This document shows, in pieces, positions 26,127 to 33,498 of a stretch of DNA of 64,000 nt. The stretch spans positions 1 through 64,000 of the forward strand of contig NZ_VDFY01000068.1 in assembly GCF_006228125.1 (NCBI RefSeq), in the 5' to 3' direction. Source of the DNA: Micromonospora orduensis (lineage in GTDB: Bacteria; Actinomycetota; Actinomycetes; Mycobacteriales; Micromonosporaceae). A program made the translations under genes and the position numbers. Below the pieces are notes generated by a model, which saw nothing but the letters and a program-made list of their open reading frames with translations, did not search any database and was not told where the DNA came from. How positions within the stretch are numbered: the stretch's first letter is position 1; each line of letters starts with the position of its first letter.

Positions 26127-27077
26127 ATGCGGGCCGTCCTGGTGGTCAATCCGAAGGCCACCACCACCAGCGAACGCAGCCGGGACGTGCTTGTCCGGGC
26201 GCTGCGCAGTGAAGTCGATCTGAGCGTGCGCTACACCCGTCGGCGCGGGCACGCCATGGCGCTGGCCCGGGAGGCCGCCGTGGAGGGGGTCGACCTCGTT
26301 GTCACCCTGGGTGGCGACGGCACGGTGAACGAGGTGGTGAACGGCCTGATGGCGGCCGAGCCGCCGGCCGGTGCCGGGGGCGCCACGATGGCGGATCGCC
26401 TCCCCGCGCTGGCTACCGTTCCGGGCGGCTCGACGAACGTCTTCGCGCGCGCCGTGGGCCTGCCCCGGGACTGGCCGGAGGCGACCAGCATGATCCTCGA
26501 AGGGCTGCGCCTGGGCCGGCACCGGACGGTCGGGCTGGGCCGGGCGGACGACCGCTACTTCACCTTCTGCGCCGGGTTCGGCCTGGACGCTGCGGTCATC
26601 CACCGGGTGGAGCAGGCCCGGCGCAAGGGGCGGGTCTCCACGCCGTCGCTCTACTTCCGCTCGATCATGAATCAGTACTTCCTCGCCTCCGATCGGCGGC
26701 ATCCGGCAATCAGCCTGGAGCGTCCGGGCGAGCCGGTGGAGGACGGGCTGGGCACCGTCATCATCCAGAACACGGCGCCGTGGACCTACCTGGGCGACCG
26801 GGAGGTGAACCCGAACCCGGAGGCGTCGTTCGACCTCGGGCTCGATGTGCTGGCGATGCGTCAGCTGCGGGTGGCTAGCACAACACGGACAGTGACGCAG
26901 TTCCTGTCCCGGCACCCCGACCCCCGGGGTCGTCAGGTGTTACGGCTCCACGACACAGCGGAGTTCACCCTGCTCTCCGCGCGTCCGCAGGCGTTCCAGC
27001 TGGACGGCGACTATCTCGGCGAGCGGGAGAAAGTCAGATTCACATCCGTTCCCGCCGCACTGAGAGTAATCTGCTAG
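26127..27077 (+). CDS. Diacylglycerol kinase-family lipid kinase
   Basis: This 316-residue kinase has the DAGK catalytic fold: VVNPKATTT at the start, VVTLGGDGTVNEVVNGL (nucleotide-binding GGDGT) near residue 60 and VPGGSTNVFARAVGL near 105. The C-terminal beta-rich domain includes FCAGFGLDAAVIHRVE and QLDGDYLG. It would phosphorylate diacylglycerol or a sphingoid-like lipid at the membrane; the exact lipid is not predictable. TACAGT sits seven bases before the ATG. The following 447 bp are non-coding up to whiB1. Confidence 0.9.
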   Translation: MRAVLVVNPKATTTSERSRDVLVRALRSEVDLSVRYTRRRGHAMALAREAAVEGVDLVVTLGGDGTVNEVVNGLMAAEPPAGAGGATMADRLPALATVPGGSTNVFARAVGLPRDWPEATSMILEGLRLGRHRTVGLGRADDRYFTFCAGFGLDAAVIHRVEQARRKGRVSTPSLYFRSIMNQYFLASDRRHPAISLERPGEPVEDGLGTVIIQNTAPWTYLGDREVNPNPEASFDLGLDVLAMRQLRVASTTRTVTQFLSRHPDPRGRQVLRLHDTAEFTLLSARPQAFQLDGDYLGEREKVRFTSVPAALRVIC

Positions 27078-27524
27078 GTCTCGGGTACTGCCCTAGGTCG
27101 ACGCGGCGCCACACCGCATCGGCGCCGACGCCGCCACACCGAGGGGCAGGTGCCGGAAATGTCAGCAATGTCACGCGGACTGTACTATATTGATCCTCGG
27201 CTGTGGCACGGCGGGTAACCGGGAACGCACCGGAACCCGGACAAATGGGTTGTGGGCTTGCTCACCGCCCGGAGTTTTTCCGAGCGTCACCCTTGACATC
27301 GGCAATGTTCGTGAAAGTATTCACAAGCGAACTTGAGTTACCGGGACATTGCCTGGATATGCTCGTCAGGTTGAGCTGTTCCAGCAGGTCCCCGGAGCTA
27401 ACTGCCTGCTCACGCACTGCCGAATGGACGGACGCGAACTGTCACCGTCGGCATTGCTGATGCATATAGGAAAAGCACGACAAGCAATAATTGCCACCCA
27501 TCCAGAATGAGGAGTGTTGCCGCC
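27078..27524 (+). other. Long AT-richer regulatory region upstream of whiB1
   Basis: No convincing gene is present in these 447 bases. The stretch is clearly richer in A and T than its surroundings. It holds a -10-like TACTAT (27183-27188), a TTGACA (27293-27298), a CRP-type dyad just after it, and a good ribosome binding site (GAGGAG) before whiB1. A long 5' leader or multiple promoters are likely. I looked for a known riboswitch core and found none. Confidence 0.6.
27311..27324. promoter_or_regulatory. CRP-type binding site upstream of whiB1
   Basis: GTGA-N6-TCAC (GTGAAAGTATTCAC) matches the core of the CRP/FNR-family consensus exactly and lies about 200 bp upstream of whiB1, just after a TTGACA hexamer. 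In M. tuberculosis whiB1 is controlled by the cAMP receptor protein Rv3676, so the same logic may hold here. Its position close to or over the -10 leaves open whether it activates or represses. Confidence 0.6.
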
Positions 27525-27782
27525 ATGGACTGGCGTCACCATGCTGTCTGCCGCGACGAGGACCCGGAGCTGTTCTTCCCAATCGGGACGTCCGGACCGG
27601 CTCTCCTGCAGGTCGAGCAGGCCAAGGCCGTCTGCAGGCGCTGCTCCGTGACCGACCAGTGCCTGCAGTGGGCGCTCGAGTCGGGTCAGGACGCCGGCGT
27701 CTGGGGCGGGATGAGCGAGGAGGAGCGGCGCGCTGTCAAGCGGCGCGGCGGCCTCCGGGTGCTGCGCGCTCACTCCGCCTGA
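27525..27782 (+). CDS. whiB1: WhiB1/WblE-type iron-sulfur transcription factor
   Basis: This 85-residue protein carries a [4Fe-4S] cluster bound by Cys9, Cys37, Cys40 and Cys46, the same positions as in mycobacterial WhiB1. The GVWGGMSEEERR turn and a basic C-terminus (KRRGGLRVLR) follow, the latter for DNA. WhiB1 binds the region 4 of the principal sigma factor and its cluster reacts with nitric oxide. The start is the ATG before DWRHHAVC; GAGGAG lies about ten bases upstream. A CRP-like site upstream and the downstream order of pdtaS, biotinyl protein, rsrA/sigR, SRAP, aroA and rsgA support orthology to Rv3219. Confidence 0.94.
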   Translation: MDWRHHAVCRDEDPELFFPIGTSGPALLQVEQAKAVCRRCSVTDQCLQWALESGQDAGVWGGMSEEERRAVKRRGGLRVLRAHSA

Positions 27783-27876
27783 TTCCCAACGACACAGCTG
27801 CACGCCCCGGTGGGTCCGCCCGCCGGGGCGTTCCGCTGTCCGGAAACGGGTTCAGCCCGACCATGACGGCCCGGAA

Positions 27877-28659
27877 TCACCCAGCCGGTGCCACGACACG
27901 CCCCGACCGGTCGTCGACCCGGCGCAGCACCAGATCGGCCACCTCCGGCGCGTCGGTCAACGGGGCTGACACCGCCACCGCGCCAGCCGCCCGAGCAGAC
28001 TCGGCCACCGCGTCGTGGAACAGGCCCGGCGCCAGGAAATACCCGGCCACCGCCACCCGTCGGGCGCCGGCCGCCCGCAACCGGGACACCGCCACCCCGG
28101 CCCCCGGCGGAGCCGCCGAGGCGTACGACACGCGGCAGGGCACCCCGAACTCGACGCCGAGCGCGTCCGCCACCCGGCCCACCGAGCCACGCGCCCGCGC
28201 GTCCCGGGTGCCCGCGGCCGCCAGCACCAGCGCGTCGAAGCGACCCGGGCACACCTCACCGAGCCGGCGCCGCAGCCCGGCCAGCAGCGCCGCGTCCACC
28301 GACCCGTCCGCCGGGCCGAGCACGTCGGTGACCCGTACCGCCAGCGGTGGCCCGGACCGGGTCGCCGCGGCGACGGCCGCCGGGATGTCCACCCGACGGT
28401 GGTACGCGGCGGTCAGCAGCAGCGGCACCAGCACCGCCCGCCGGTGACCGGCCACCGCCAGGGCACGCAGCACCTCGGTCGGCCCCGGCTCGGTGTGGTC
28501 CAGCCAACTCGGCCACACGTCGACGCCAGGACGGGCCGCCGACACCGCCCGCGCCAACGCCCTGGTGGCCTCGGCGGCTCGCGGATCACGGCTGCCGTGC
28601 GCCACCAGCACCACCGGGTCCGCCCCGCCTGCCACGTCGGGGCCGGTCGAGGGCGACAC
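27877..28659 (-). CDS. CbiX/SirB-type sirohydrochlorin chelatase-like protein
   Basis: This 260-residue protein is made of two halves of the CbiX fold. The first has VVLVAHGSRDPRAAEA (metal-binding His) and AVLVPLLLTAAYHRRVDIP; the second is a diverged repeat (DALVLAAAGTRDARAR, VAVAGYFLAPGLFHD). It would insert iron into sirohydrochlorin to make siroheme for the sulfite reductase encoded in the same operon. It starts with GTG eight bases after the cysH stop. Cobalt chelation is an alternative, but the sulfate operon context favours siroheme. Confidence 0.87.
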   Translation of the reverse strand: MSPSTGPDVAGGADPVVLVAHGSRDPRAAEATRALARAVSAARPGVDVWPSWLDHTEPGPTEVLRALAVAGHRRAVLVPLLLTAAYHRRVDIPAAVAAATRSGPPLAVRVTDVLGPADGSVDAALLAGLRRRLGEVCPGRFDALVLAAAGTRDARARGSVGRVADALGVEFGVPCRVSYASAAPPGAGVAVSRLRAAGARRVAVAGYFLAPGLFHDAVAESARAAGAVAVSAPLTDAPEVADLVLRRVDDRSGRVVAPAG

Positions 28660-28667
28660 CGGGGAGG

Positions 28668-29429
28668 TCAGACGTGCAGTCCGCACTCGGTCTTCTCGAA
28701 CATGGCCCACCGGCCCGCCCGCGGGTCCTCGCCGGCCTTCGTCCGCCGGGTGCACGGCCAGCAGCCGATCGAGCCGTACCCCTGCTTGAACAGCTCGTTG
28801 ACCGGCACGTTCCACCGGGCGATGTACGCGTCCACGTCCCCCTGCGACCACGCCGCGATCGGGTTGACCTTCACCTTGCCGCGCCGCGCGTCGAAGGTCA
28901 CCACAGGCGTGTTGGCGCGGGTCGGCGACTCGTCCCGACGCAGGCCGGCGGCCCAGGCGTCGTACCCGGACAGCGCCCGCTCCAGCGGCTCCACCTTGCG
29001 CAACTGGCAGCAGTCGTCAGGCGACTTGTTGAACAGCCGCGGACCGTACTGGCCGTCCTGCTGTCCCACGGTGAGCCGCGGCCGGATCGACCTGACGTTC
29101 ACCGGGAGCGTCCGCGCCACCTCGTCGCGTACCCGCAGCGTCTCGGGGAAGTGCAGGCCGGTGTCGAGGAAGACCACGTCGACCCCCGGGGCCACCCGGG
29201 ACACCAGGTGCGCCAGCACCGCGTCGGCCATCGAGCTGGTGACGCAGAACCGGTCGCCGAAGGTCTGTGCCGCCCACCGGGCGATCTCCAGCGCCGGAGC
29301 GCCCTCCAGGTCCCGGGCGGCCTCCTCGGCGAGCGTGCGCAGCTCGTCCGGGCCGCGCCGGGACGGGTCGACAGGCGTCGGGCCACCCGGGCCGACCAGG
29401 CCCAGGCCTGCGGCGGAGACCAGGCTCAT
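28668..29429 (-). CDS. cysH: Adenylylsulfate (APS/PAPS) reductase
   Basis: This 253-residue enzyme reduces activated sulfate to sulfite in sulfur assimilation. It has the PP-loop-derived segment (FCVTSSMADAVLAHL) and the paired cysteines DDCCQLRKVEPL and GCWPC that mark the [4Fe-4S] APS-reductase type. The C-terminal ECGLHV holds the catalytic Cys. The ATG overlaps the stop of the small zinc-ribbon gene as ATGA. Upstream in the same operon is sir and downstream the siroheme chelatase-like gene. Confidence 0.94.
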   Translation of the reverse strand: MSLVSAAGLGLVGPGGPTPVDPSRRGPDELRTLAEEAARDLEGAPALEIARWAAQTFGDRFCVTSSMADAVLAHLVSRVAPGVDVVFLDTGLHFPETLRVRDEVARTLPVNVRSIRPRLTVGQQDGQYGPRLFNKSPDDCCQLRKVEPLERALSGYDAWAAGLRRDESPTRANTPVVTFDARRGKVKVNPIAAWSQGDVDAYIARWNVPVNELFKQGYGSIGCWPCTRRTKAGEDPRAGRWAMFEKTECGLHV

Positions 29430-29587
29430 CGGGTCACCGCCCGCGACAGCAGCCCGGTGAACTTCACCGAGAAGACCCTGGCGCAGGCGTGGCACTCCCA
29501 GGCGCCGTGCCCCGCCTCGTGCGGCCGCAGGTCCTCCTCGCCGCAGTAGGGGCAGTACAGAGGTGCCGCTCGGTTCTCGCTGCTCAC
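29426..29587 (-). CDS. Small zinc-ribbon protein of the sulfate-reduction operon
   Basis: This 53-residue protein sits between sir and cysH. Two CxxC pairs (CPYC at 12-15 and CHAC at 33-36) form a zinc ribbon. It overlaps sir by GTGA and cysH by ATGA, so all three are translationally coupled. The only other notable feature is a basic C-terminal end (LLSRAVTR). A role in delivering electrons or metal, or in assembling the reductases, is conceivable but unproven. Its tight coupling suggests a real functional part of sulfite or sulfate reduction. Confidence 0.85.
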   Translation of the reverse strand: MSSENRAAPLYCPYCGEEDLRPHEAGHGAWECHACARVFSVKFTGLLSRAVTR

Positions 29588-31296
29588 CGCAGTTCCTCCT
29601 CGTCGACTCTGATCACCCAGTTGGCGAACGTCTCGCCCTCGCCGCGCCCGGCCAGGTAGCGGCGGGCCAGTCGTTCCACGTACTCCGGAAGCTCGTCGGC
29701 TGTGGTCTTCAGGCCGCGCAGCTTGCGGCCGAACCCGGCCGTCTGCCCCTGCGCCATGCCCAGGCCGCCACCGAGGTGCACCTGGAAGCCCTCCACCTGG
29801 CGGCCGTCCGGGCCGACCACCAGCTGGCCCTTGAGCCCGATGTCGGCGACCTGCGTGCGCGCGCAGGCGTTCGGGCAGCCGTTGATGTGGATCGAGATGT
29901 CCACGTCGAAGTCACGCAGCCGCTGCTCCAGCCGGGCCACCAACTCCTCGCCGCGGGCCTTCGTCTCGACGATGGCGAGCTTGCAGTACTCGATGCCGGT
30001 GCACGCCATGGTGCCGCGTCGCCAGGCCGACGGACGGGCCTCCAGACCGATCCCACGCAGCGCGTCGACAAGCGACTCCGTCCGCTCCGACGGCACGTCG
30101 AGCACCAGCAGCTTCTGGTACGGGGTCAGCCGTACCCGGTCACTGCCGTGCGCCTCCACCACGTCGGCCAGCTGGGCGAGCTGCCCGCCGGAGACCCGCC
30201 CGACCACCGGCGCGGCGCCCACGTAGTACCGCCCGTCGGCCTGCTCGTGCACGCCGACGTGGTCGATCGGCTTCGCCGGCAGCTCCGCCGGCGGGCCGTC
30301 GAGCAACGTCCGGCCCAGGTACTCCTTCTCCAGGACCTCGCGGAAGCGCTCCACGCCCCAGTCGGCCACCAGGAACTTCAACCGGGCCCGGTTGCGCAGC
30401 CGGCGGTAGCCGTAGTCACGGAAGATCCCGACCACCCCGGCCCACACGTCCGGCACCTCGGCCAGCGGCACCCAGACACCGAGCCGCTGGGCGAGCATCG
30501 GGTTGGTGGACAGGCCACCGCCGACCCAGACGTCGAAGCCGGGGCCGTGCTCGGGGTGCTCGACACCGAGCAGGGCGATGTCGTTCGACTCGTACGGGGT
30601 GTCCACCAGCCAGGAGATCGACGTCTTGAACTTGCGGGGCAGGTTGGAGAACTGCTTGTCGCCGACGTACCGGGCGACGATCTCGTCGATCGCCGGGGTC
30701 GGGTCGAGCACCTCGTCGCGGGCCACCCCGGCGACCGGGCTGCCCAGCACGATCCGCGGGCAGTCGCCACACGCCTCGGTCGTCTGGAGGCCCACCGATT
30801 CCAGTCGACGCCAGATCTCCGGCATGTCCTCGACCCGGATCCAGTGGTACTGGATGTTCTGCCGATCGGTGATGTCGGCGGTGTCCCGGGCGAACTCCCG
30901 GGAGATGTCCGCGATCACCCGCAGCTGGGCCAGGCTGAGCTGCCCGCCGTCGATGCGGACGCGGAGCATGAAGAACTCGTCCTCCAGCTCGTGCGGCTCC
31001 AGCACGGCCGTGCGCCCGCCGTCGATGCCCGCCTTGCGCTGGGTGTAGAGGCCCCACCAACGGAACCGACCGCGCAGGTCCTGCGGGTCGATGGAGGCGA
31101 AACCGCGGTGCGCGTAGATGGTCTCGATCCGCGCCCGGACGTTGAGCGGGTCGTCGTCCTTCTTGATCCGCTCGTTGGCGTTGAGCGGCTCGCGGTGCCC
31201 GAGCGCCCACTGACCCTCACCCCGTGGCCGGCGCGGCGCCCGGGCCGGACGGGCCGCCGGGTCCTCGGAACGGGCCGGGATGCTGCTGACCGCCAT
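29584..31296 (-). CDS. sir: Ferredoxin-dependent sulfite reductase (nitrite/sulfite reductase family)
   Basis: This 570-residue siroheme and [4Fe-4S] enzyme reduces sulfite to sulfide. It has two ferredoxin-like/catalytic repeats. The cluster ligands are visible late in the protein as MACTGIEYC (Cx5C) and NGCPNAC (Cx3C), as in mycobacterial SirA/NirA. TEACGDCPR and the basic siroheme-binding segments lie in the first half. Length matches SirA. The operon with cysH and a CbiX-like chelatase, and the preceding cysteine-type leader peptide, favour sulfite over nitrite as substrate. Confidence 0.94.
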   Translation of the reverse strand: MAVSSIPARSEDPAARPARAPRRPRGEGQWALGHREPLNANERIKKDDDPLNVRARIETIYAHRGFASIDPQDLRGRFRWWGLYTQRKAGIDGGRTAVLEPHELEDEFFMLRVRIDGGQLSLAQLRVIADISREFARDTADITDRQNIQYHWIRVEDMPEIWRRLESVGLQTTEACGDCPRIVLGSPVAGVARDEVLDPTPAIDEIVARYVGDKQFSNLPRKFKTSISWLVDTPYESNDIALLGVEHPEHGPGFDVWVGGGLSTNPMLAQRLGVWVPLAEVPDVWAGVVGIFRDYGYRRLRNRARLKFLVADWGVERFREVLEKEYLGRTLLDGPPAELPAKPIDHVGVHEQADGRYYVGAAPVVGRVSGGQLAQLADVVEAHGSDRVRLTPYQKLLVLDVPSERTESLVDALRGIGLEARPSAWRRGTMACTGIEYCKLAIVETKARGEELVARLEQRLRDFDVDISIHINGCPNACARTQVADIGLKGQLVVGPDGRQVEGFQVHLGGGLGMAQGQTAGFGRKLRGLKTTADELPEYVERLARRYLAGRGEGETFANWVIRVDEEELR

Positions 31297-31429
31297 CGCG
31301 GCGTCCTCCGTTGTCTGCTGTGCCTCGGGGTACGCGGGGCGCGGCGGCCGGCCCGGCGAAGCGGGCGGGACAACGGTGTCTTCAGACAGCCGGCGCGGAG
31401 CGCGCCCGAGACGGATTGGTCGGGCGTCG

Positions 31430-31516
31430 TCAGTAGGCCGGACAGATCGCGCTGCGCACGCGGCCGTAATCGACGTGGCGACGTGCCACGAAGCGGCGGA
31501 CGACAGCGGCGGTCAT
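31430..31516 (-). CDS. Putative cysteine-responsive leader peptide upstream of sir
   Basis: This 28-residue reading frame ends in ARRHVDYGRVRSAICPAY. The R-R-H-V-D-x-G-R block with a Cys near the end is the signature of short actinobacterial leader peptides found before sulfur-assimilation genes. Its only Cys codon (TGT) lies four codons before the stop, so stalling when cysteinyl-tRNA is scarce could control the downstream sir operon. The ATG has CAGCAT exactly six bases upstream, which suggests a leaderless transcript. The 133 bases to sir are GC-rich and can fold, but I cannot pick the attenuator. Confidence 0.8.
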   Translation of the reverse strand: MTAAVVRRFVARRHVDYGRVRSAICPAY

Positions 31517-31642
31517 GTGGTCATGCTGCCACACCCCATGGGGGCCGGCCAATGTCCGCGTGCTGGATCCCACATCACGGGCCGGGCGTTCGACGGAAGC
31601 GGGCTGACACCACGGACCGCGTGGCCGTGGCAGGCTCGGACC

Positions 31643-33190
31643 GTGGGCGGATTGTCCGAGTCGACCGGGGCGGCGTGGGAGCACCTGCGCCGCCTGCCGG
31701 TGTGGCTCCCCCCGGCGCTGCTGACCCTGGCGGTGGCCCTGACCGGGCTGGGCTCCGCCCAGCTCTGGCGCGACGAGCTGGCGACCTGGAGCGCGGCCAC
31801 CCGGTCTCCCGCCGACCTGGCCCGGCTCGCCGGCACCATCGACGCCGCCACCGGGCCGTACTACCTGCTGATGCACTGCTGGACCAGAGTCTTCGGCGAC
31901 TCCACGATCGCCCTGCGCGCGCCGGCCGTGCTGGCGATGACCGTGGCCGCCGGGTTGCTCGCCGTGCTCGGCGCGCGGCTCGTCGACAAGCGTGCCGGCC
32001 TCTTCGCGGGGCTGCTGTTCGCGGTGCTCCCCGGCACCTCCCGCTACGGCCAGGAGGCCCGCCCGTACGCGCTGGCCACCATGCTCGCGGTGCTCGCCAC
32101 CCTGCTGCTGGTGATCGCGCTGCGCCGGCCGGGCTGGGCCCAGTGGGCCGGCTACGCGGTCGCTGTGGCCGCTCTCGGGCTCATCCACCTGATCGCGCTC
32201 ACGCTGCTCGCCGGGCACGCGCTGGTCGTCCTGCTCTACTGGTGGCGCGGCCCCGCCGAGGCCGGCGTCGCCAGCCCGGAACAGCCCACCGCCAACGGGG
32301 ACCGTCCCGCCGTCAGCCGGGACCGTCCCGTCGCCGAGCGGGACCGGCGGGTGTGGCGGTGGGTGGTCGGCGTGCTTCCGGTCGCACTGCTGGCCGGTCC
32401 GCTGCTGCTCAAGGCCCGGACCCAGCAGTCCCGGCAGTTGAACTGGGTCAGCCTCGCACGATGGGACGACCTCACGGCGCTGCCCGGGGGCGTGGCCCAG
32501 AGCAGTGTGGTGGGCGGCCTGCTGGTCGGGGTCGCCGCGCTGGGCGCGGCCCGGCTCGGGCGACGCGCCCTGCTGCCGGTGAGCGCGGTGCTGCTGCCTG
32601 TGCTGCTGCTCTTCGCGGCCGGCACGGTCGTACCCCTGTGGGTGCCCCGGTACCTGGTCTTCGTGGTGCCCTTCGCGTGCCTGCTGGCGGGCGCCGCGCT
32701 GGCCGCGGTGGCCACGCCGGCCGCGCTCGTCGTGGTGGTCCTGGCCGGGCTGCTCGGTCTGCCCGACCAGGCCGCGCTGCGGCGGACCCACGAGTGGCCG
32801 CGCAGCGCGCCGGTGGACTACGCGGGCGCGGCGCGGGTCATCGGCGACGGTCAACGGCCGGGCGACGCGGTGGTCTACTCGCCCCGGCACAGCTGGCTCT
32901 TCCTCGACCTCGGCATCGAGTACCACCTCGGCGACCCGCCACGGGACGTGCTGGTCACCGACGACGAGGTCCGCCGGGGCGACCTGTGGGCCGCCGAGTG
33001 CCCGCGACCGGCGCAGTGCCTGGCCGGCGCGCCCCGGGTGTGGTTGGTCGTCGCCGGCCGGCACGCCGAGCCACTGGCCACGGTCTCCGGCGCCAAGGGA
33101 GACGCGCTGCGCGCGGACTTCACCGTCGCGCAGGTCTGGCCGCGCCCCGGCCTGACCGTCGCCCTGCTGACCAGCCGCCCCGACCGCTGA
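31643..33190 (+). CDS. GT39/ArnT-like membrane glycosyltransferase
   Basis: This 515-residue polytopic membrane protein starts with GTG. Near residue 35 is the segment LWRDELATWSAA, an acidic motif at the end of the first helix as in protein-mannosyltransferase and ArnT families (D-E pair). SRYGQEARPYALATML follows, also typical of these enzymes. About ten or eleven helices and a C-terminal soluble domain (about 385-515) complete it. A linker between helices holds three imperfect repeats around the motif RDRPV. It probably transfers sugar from a polyprenyl phosphate outside the membrane; the acceptor is unknown. It is divergent from the sir leader peptide. Confidence 0.82.
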   Translation: MGGLSESTGAAWEHLRRLPVWLPPALLTLAVALTGLGSAQLWRDELATWSAATRSPADLARLAGTIDAATGPYYLLMHCWTRVFGDSTIALRAPAVLAMTVAAGLLAVLGARLVDKRAGLFAGLLFAVLPGTSRYGQEARPYALATMLAVLATLLLVIALRRPGWAQWAGYAVAVAALGLIHLIALTLLAGHALVVLLYWWRGPAEAGVASPEQPTANGDRPAVSRDRPVAERDRRVWRWVVGVLPVALLAGPLLLKARTQQSRQLNWVSLARWDDLTALPGGVAQSSVVGGLLVGVAALGAARLGRRALLPVSAVLLPVLLLFAAGTVVPLWVPRYLVFVVPFACLLAGAALAAVATPAALVVVVLAGLLGLPDQAALRRTHEWPRSAPVDYAGAARVIGDGQRPGDAVVYSPRHSWLFLDLGIEYHLGDPPRDVLVTDDEVRRGDLWAAECPRPAQCLAGAPRVWLVVAGRHAEPLATVSGAKGDALRADFTVAQVWPRPGLTVALLTSRPDR

Positions 33191-33498
33191 CCCGCTGACA
33201 CGGCCCTGTCGCCACCCCGGGCCCACCGCTGCTCAGGCCGTCGCCGCTCAGACCGTCTCCGCGCCGGCCGGGAGATGCGCCGCGTGATCGTTGCCCTCTG
33301 CCGTCACCGAGCCTCAGCTCGATCGGCCGGACCGCCGCAAGCTACGGCCGGTGGCTTCCGCCAGCCGTCAGACCGCCGTCACCCCGGTAGGCGATATACC
33401 TGTGAGTCATAGCTATTCACAGGTATATCGCTCGAAACGACAGCACCGCTCAGACGCGATGCCTCGCCGACGGCGCGGCGGCGCGGGCGGCGCGGCGG
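33191..33498. other. Non-coding stretch between convergent genes, with a palindrome
   Basis: These 308 bases separate the ends of the GT39-like gene and pdtaS. I see no credible gene. The one structured element is the long dyad at 33391-33431, listed separately. Short repeated CCGTC/TCAGACCG-like bits occur near 33230-33260 and 33365-33375 but are too short to interpret. Confidence 0.6.
33391..33431. repeat. 15-bp perfect inverted repeat, AT-rich
   Basis: GCGATATACCTGTGA and its complement are separated by 11 bases. The arms are much richer in A and T than the surroundings and there is no T-run, which is unusual for a terminator in this genome. It contains TGTGA-N11-TCACA. It could be a protein-binding site, a remnant of a lost regulator locus or a bidirectional terminator of uncommon composition. 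Confidence 0.85.

Noticed and set aside
27190-27300. Possible riboswitch in the whiB1 leader
   Set aside because: Several GGAACCGG/ACCGG-like pieces and a pyrimidine run suggested one, but no known core (cobalamin, ydaO, SAM, TPP, glycine) can be assembled.
27203-27460. An 85-codon open frame in the whiB1 upstream region
   Set aside because: Codon usage and composition are unlike neighbouring genes, it has no ribosome binding site and it lies across the likely promoter elements.
29563-33198. A 1211-codon open frame on the plus strand across sir and the GT39-like gene
   Set aside because: It runs antisense to sir and then out of frame with the GT39-like gene; no motif is seen and composition is that of a shadow frame.
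33191-33498. Transposon or MITE remnant around the palindrome
   Set aside because: No flanking target duplication, no transposase fragment and no second copy in the window.
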